A stretch of 8,237 bases of DNA from a candidate division TM6 bacterium UASB124 (GTDB lineage Bacteria > Babelota > Babeliae > Babelales > RVW-14): assembly GCA_945872225.1 (NCBI GenBank), contig CAMBZK010000045.1:1-8237 (forward strand). Reading direction: 5' to 3'. Position 1 is the first letter of the stretch. The number at the start of each line of letters is the position of its first letter. A program made the position numbers and the translations under genes. Positions 6,941-8,237 of the stretch are shown here, one piece after another. Under the pieces are notes generated by a model. That model had not been told where the DNA came from, did not search any database, and saw nothing but the letters and a program-made list of their open reading frames with translations.

Positions 6941-6962
6941 GAGGGGCATTAATAGGCCCCTC
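6941..6962 (+). terminator. GC-rich hairpin downstream of murC
   Basis: GAGGGGC (6941-6947) and GCCCCTC (6956-6962) form a perfect 7-bp stem with an 8-base loop, 13 bases after the murC stop codon. There is no T run after it on either strand (GTTGATTG follows), so it is either a U-tract-less terminator or an mRNA 3'-end stabiliser. Confidence 0.5.
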
Positions 6963-6967
6963 GTTGA

Positions 6968-6986
6968 TTGACAAAATCATCTGTCA
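6968..6986 (+). promoter_or_regulatory. Possible -35 element within an operator-like inverted repeat
   Basis: TTGACA (6968-6973) is a perfect -35 hexamer. The best -10 at a suitable distance is TAATCT (6990-6995, spacer 16), only a half match; TATTAA (7009-7014) lacks a partner. The hexamer overlaps the inverted repeat TGACA-N8-TGTCA (6969-6986), which could be a repressor site. It would drive the barrel-protein gene at 7043 with a leader of about 40 bases. Confidence 0.3.
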
Positions 6987-7042
6987 GCGTAATCTCTTCA
7001 CCATGTCTTATTAAACCTTTTTTTCTCTTTCAGAGGAGCATC

Positions 7043-8237
7043 ATGAGTTTGACCTCAAAATCAATGATGAGCATGGCGCTTGTCATTGTATCATTTGTCG
7101 CTGTTCATGGCGGAGCAGCCGCTGCAAAAAGCAGCAAAACAGCAGGAACAAAAGCTCCATTTATGGTGAAGCGCGGTGACTGCGAATTGACCATGGGTGG
7201 CAAAGCAAAAATCGAGCAGTATTTTCAGCCGCGCATAAATATGTTGAATAAAAATGTGCCTGATGAAGCTTCGTATTTCAAAGAGACGATTGATTTGACC
7301 TTTGACGTTGCTTATGGCAAAGAAAAATATGGCCATACTGCAGCTGAACTCTTCCTAGATATGCGTCACAAAGGGGTTTGGGGTCGAGCAACGAGCTATG
7401 CAGATAAAGATTCTGGCCCAATTGGTTCAAGCAGCATTCGCTTGAGCGATTCTGTTTTTGGTGCACATAGTCACGTATCTAGTAAGCCGTTGGTGTGGTA
7501 CAAGGATGCGTGGCTTTATTTCACTTGGAATGCAGCTTTTGGGATTGAAAGTGATAAAATTCATAGCTTGAAAATGGGTTGGTTTCCTTTTGATCTTGGC
7601 CGAGGAATTGCCTTAGGTTCAGTCTATGGCATTAATAAAGAGGGTTTTGGTCTCTATTCATATCAAGAAGATAAAGGGGCGCCTGGCATTTTGGCTCATG
7701 GCGACCTTATGAAAGATAAATTATCGTATGACCTTTATTTCTCACGCTTTGAAGAGCGCAACAAGGGCTTTAGCGATAGCATTAGCTTGGTAAAGCGTCA
7801 CTGGGTTGATCGCGCGAAGAGCGGCGCTACTTGGCGTGGTGTTGGCAAACAAGACGATGTTTTTGCCGCTCGCATGCAATGGAAGCCGTTTAATGAGCAT
7901 GAAAAAGTTGGTACTGTTCAAGTTGAACCATACATTTTCTATAACGATGCTTCTGATCAAAGAATTGAAATTGCTCCTGATGCAAAAACTCAGTGGGGCT
8001 CATACGGTTTGATGCTTGAGCATGCGGTTAATGGCTTTGAATATGGTGCTGAAGTTGCCTTCAACTATGGTACTGAATATGTTAAAAATATTGATCGCAA
8101 TACAACGCAAATTAAGCGAAATGATGCTGGTGCTTTGATTGAGCAATATACCAATATTTTTACAGATCCGGCTGGAAAGCTCAATGCACCTGTAACTGGC
8201 TCGTTGAAGCCAGCTCCCGGTAATGGTAGTATGGGTG
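7043..8237 (+). CDS. Exported outer-membrane beta-barrel-like protein, 3'-truncated
   Basis: The frame runs 398 codons from ATG at 7043 to the window edge without a stop. AGAGGAG (7032-7038) lies 4 bases upstream and fixes the start. Residues 1-28 form a signal peptide: Lys at 6, hydrophobic core MALVIVSFVAV (11-21), then an Ala-rich cleavage region near AAAAKS (25-30). The mature part is rich in Tyr, Trp, Phe and Gly, with short alternating stretches typical of barrel strands, for example AWLYFTW (156-162), LKMGWFPF (176-183), YDLYFSRF (229-236), VEPYIFYN (294-301) and YGAEVAFNYG (334-343). Charged, Gly-rich turns lie between them. It has one Cys (C47). This fits a porin or similar large barrel delivered by the Sec and BAM systems. 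I do not recognise the exact family, and no lipobox is seen. The C-terminal end, where the barrel signature would sit, is outside the window. Confidence 0.75.
   Translation, partial: MSLTSKSMMSMALVIVSFVAVHGGAAAAKSSKTAGTKAPFMVKRGDCELTMGGKAKIEQYFQPRINMLNKNVPDEASYFKETIDLTFDVAYGKEKYGHTAAELFLDMRHKGVWGRATSYADKDSGPIGSSSIRLSDSVFGAHSHVSSKPLVWYKDAWLYFTWNAAFGIESDKIHSLKMGWFPFDLGRGIALGSVYGINKEGFGLYSYQEDKGAPGILAHGDLMKDKLSYDLYFSRFEERNKGFSDSISLVKRHWVDRAKSGATWRGVGKQDDVFAARMQWKPFNEHEKVGTVQVEPYIFYNDASDQRIEIAPDAKTQWGSYGLMLEHAVNGFEYGAEVAFNYGTEYVKNIDRNTTQIKRNDAGALIEQYTNIFTDPAGKLNAPVTGSLKPAPGNGSMG

Noticed and set aside
7806..8012. Second plus-strand frame inside the barrel-protein gene
   Set aside because: It overlaps the frame running from 7043, which has a signal peptide, a strong ribosome-binding site and barrel-like sequence. 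The alternative has none of these.

Overview
The window comes from a Gram-negative-type (two-membrane) bacterium. It carries a peptidoglycan precursor ligase (murC) and, at the right edge, a secreted protein with outer-membrane beta-barrel character. Base composition is AT-leaning and uneven between genes. The mix of a long, Ala/Leu/Lys-rich helical repeat protein, unfamiliar membrane proteins and scattered housekeeping genes outside their usual clusters would fit a little-studied, reduced or host-associated lineage such as Candidatus Dependentiae (TM6). That placement is an impression and not shown by any single feature.

Layout, left to right. Positions 1-2085 (+) hold the 3' part of a large helical protein that enters from outside the window; it contains about six degenerate copies of a helical unit. 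Convergent to it, only 8 bp away, is a tRNA nucleotidyltransferase with a C-terminal HD domain (2094-3509, -). A 71-bp divergent gap separates that gene from a tRNA-Ala(GGC) gene (3581-3656, +) with an encoded CCA end. The ribosome-binding site of the next gene, a 177-residue multi-pass membrane protein of unknown function (3668-4201, +), starts on the last base of the tRNA. A 133-bp AT-rich gap follows, with a weak terminator-like hairpin, a 13-A homopolymer and a possible promoter.

Then come a PLP-dependent class I/II aminotransferase (4335-5483, +) and, 26 bp later, murC (5510-6928, +), probably one transcript. A GC-rich hairpin (6941-6962) closes murC. A 114-bp gap with a consensus -35 hexamer and overlapping inverted repeats leads to the last gene (7043 to beyond 8237, +), an exported protein resembling an outer-membrane porin or barrel.

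How the genes relate: the tRNA and the CCA enzyme share a divergent region and both concern tRNA 3' ends, although this tRNA already encodes CCA, so the enzyme would act on it only in repair. The aminotransferase-murC pair suggests a link between amino acid supply and peptidoglycan synthesis, but its substrate cannot be read from sequence. I found no CRISPR array, insertion sequence, phage gene, toxin-antitoxin pair or defence system, and I do not see a clearly novel multi-gene system. The most unusual items are the internal-repeat protein and the tRNA/ribosome-binding-site junction.
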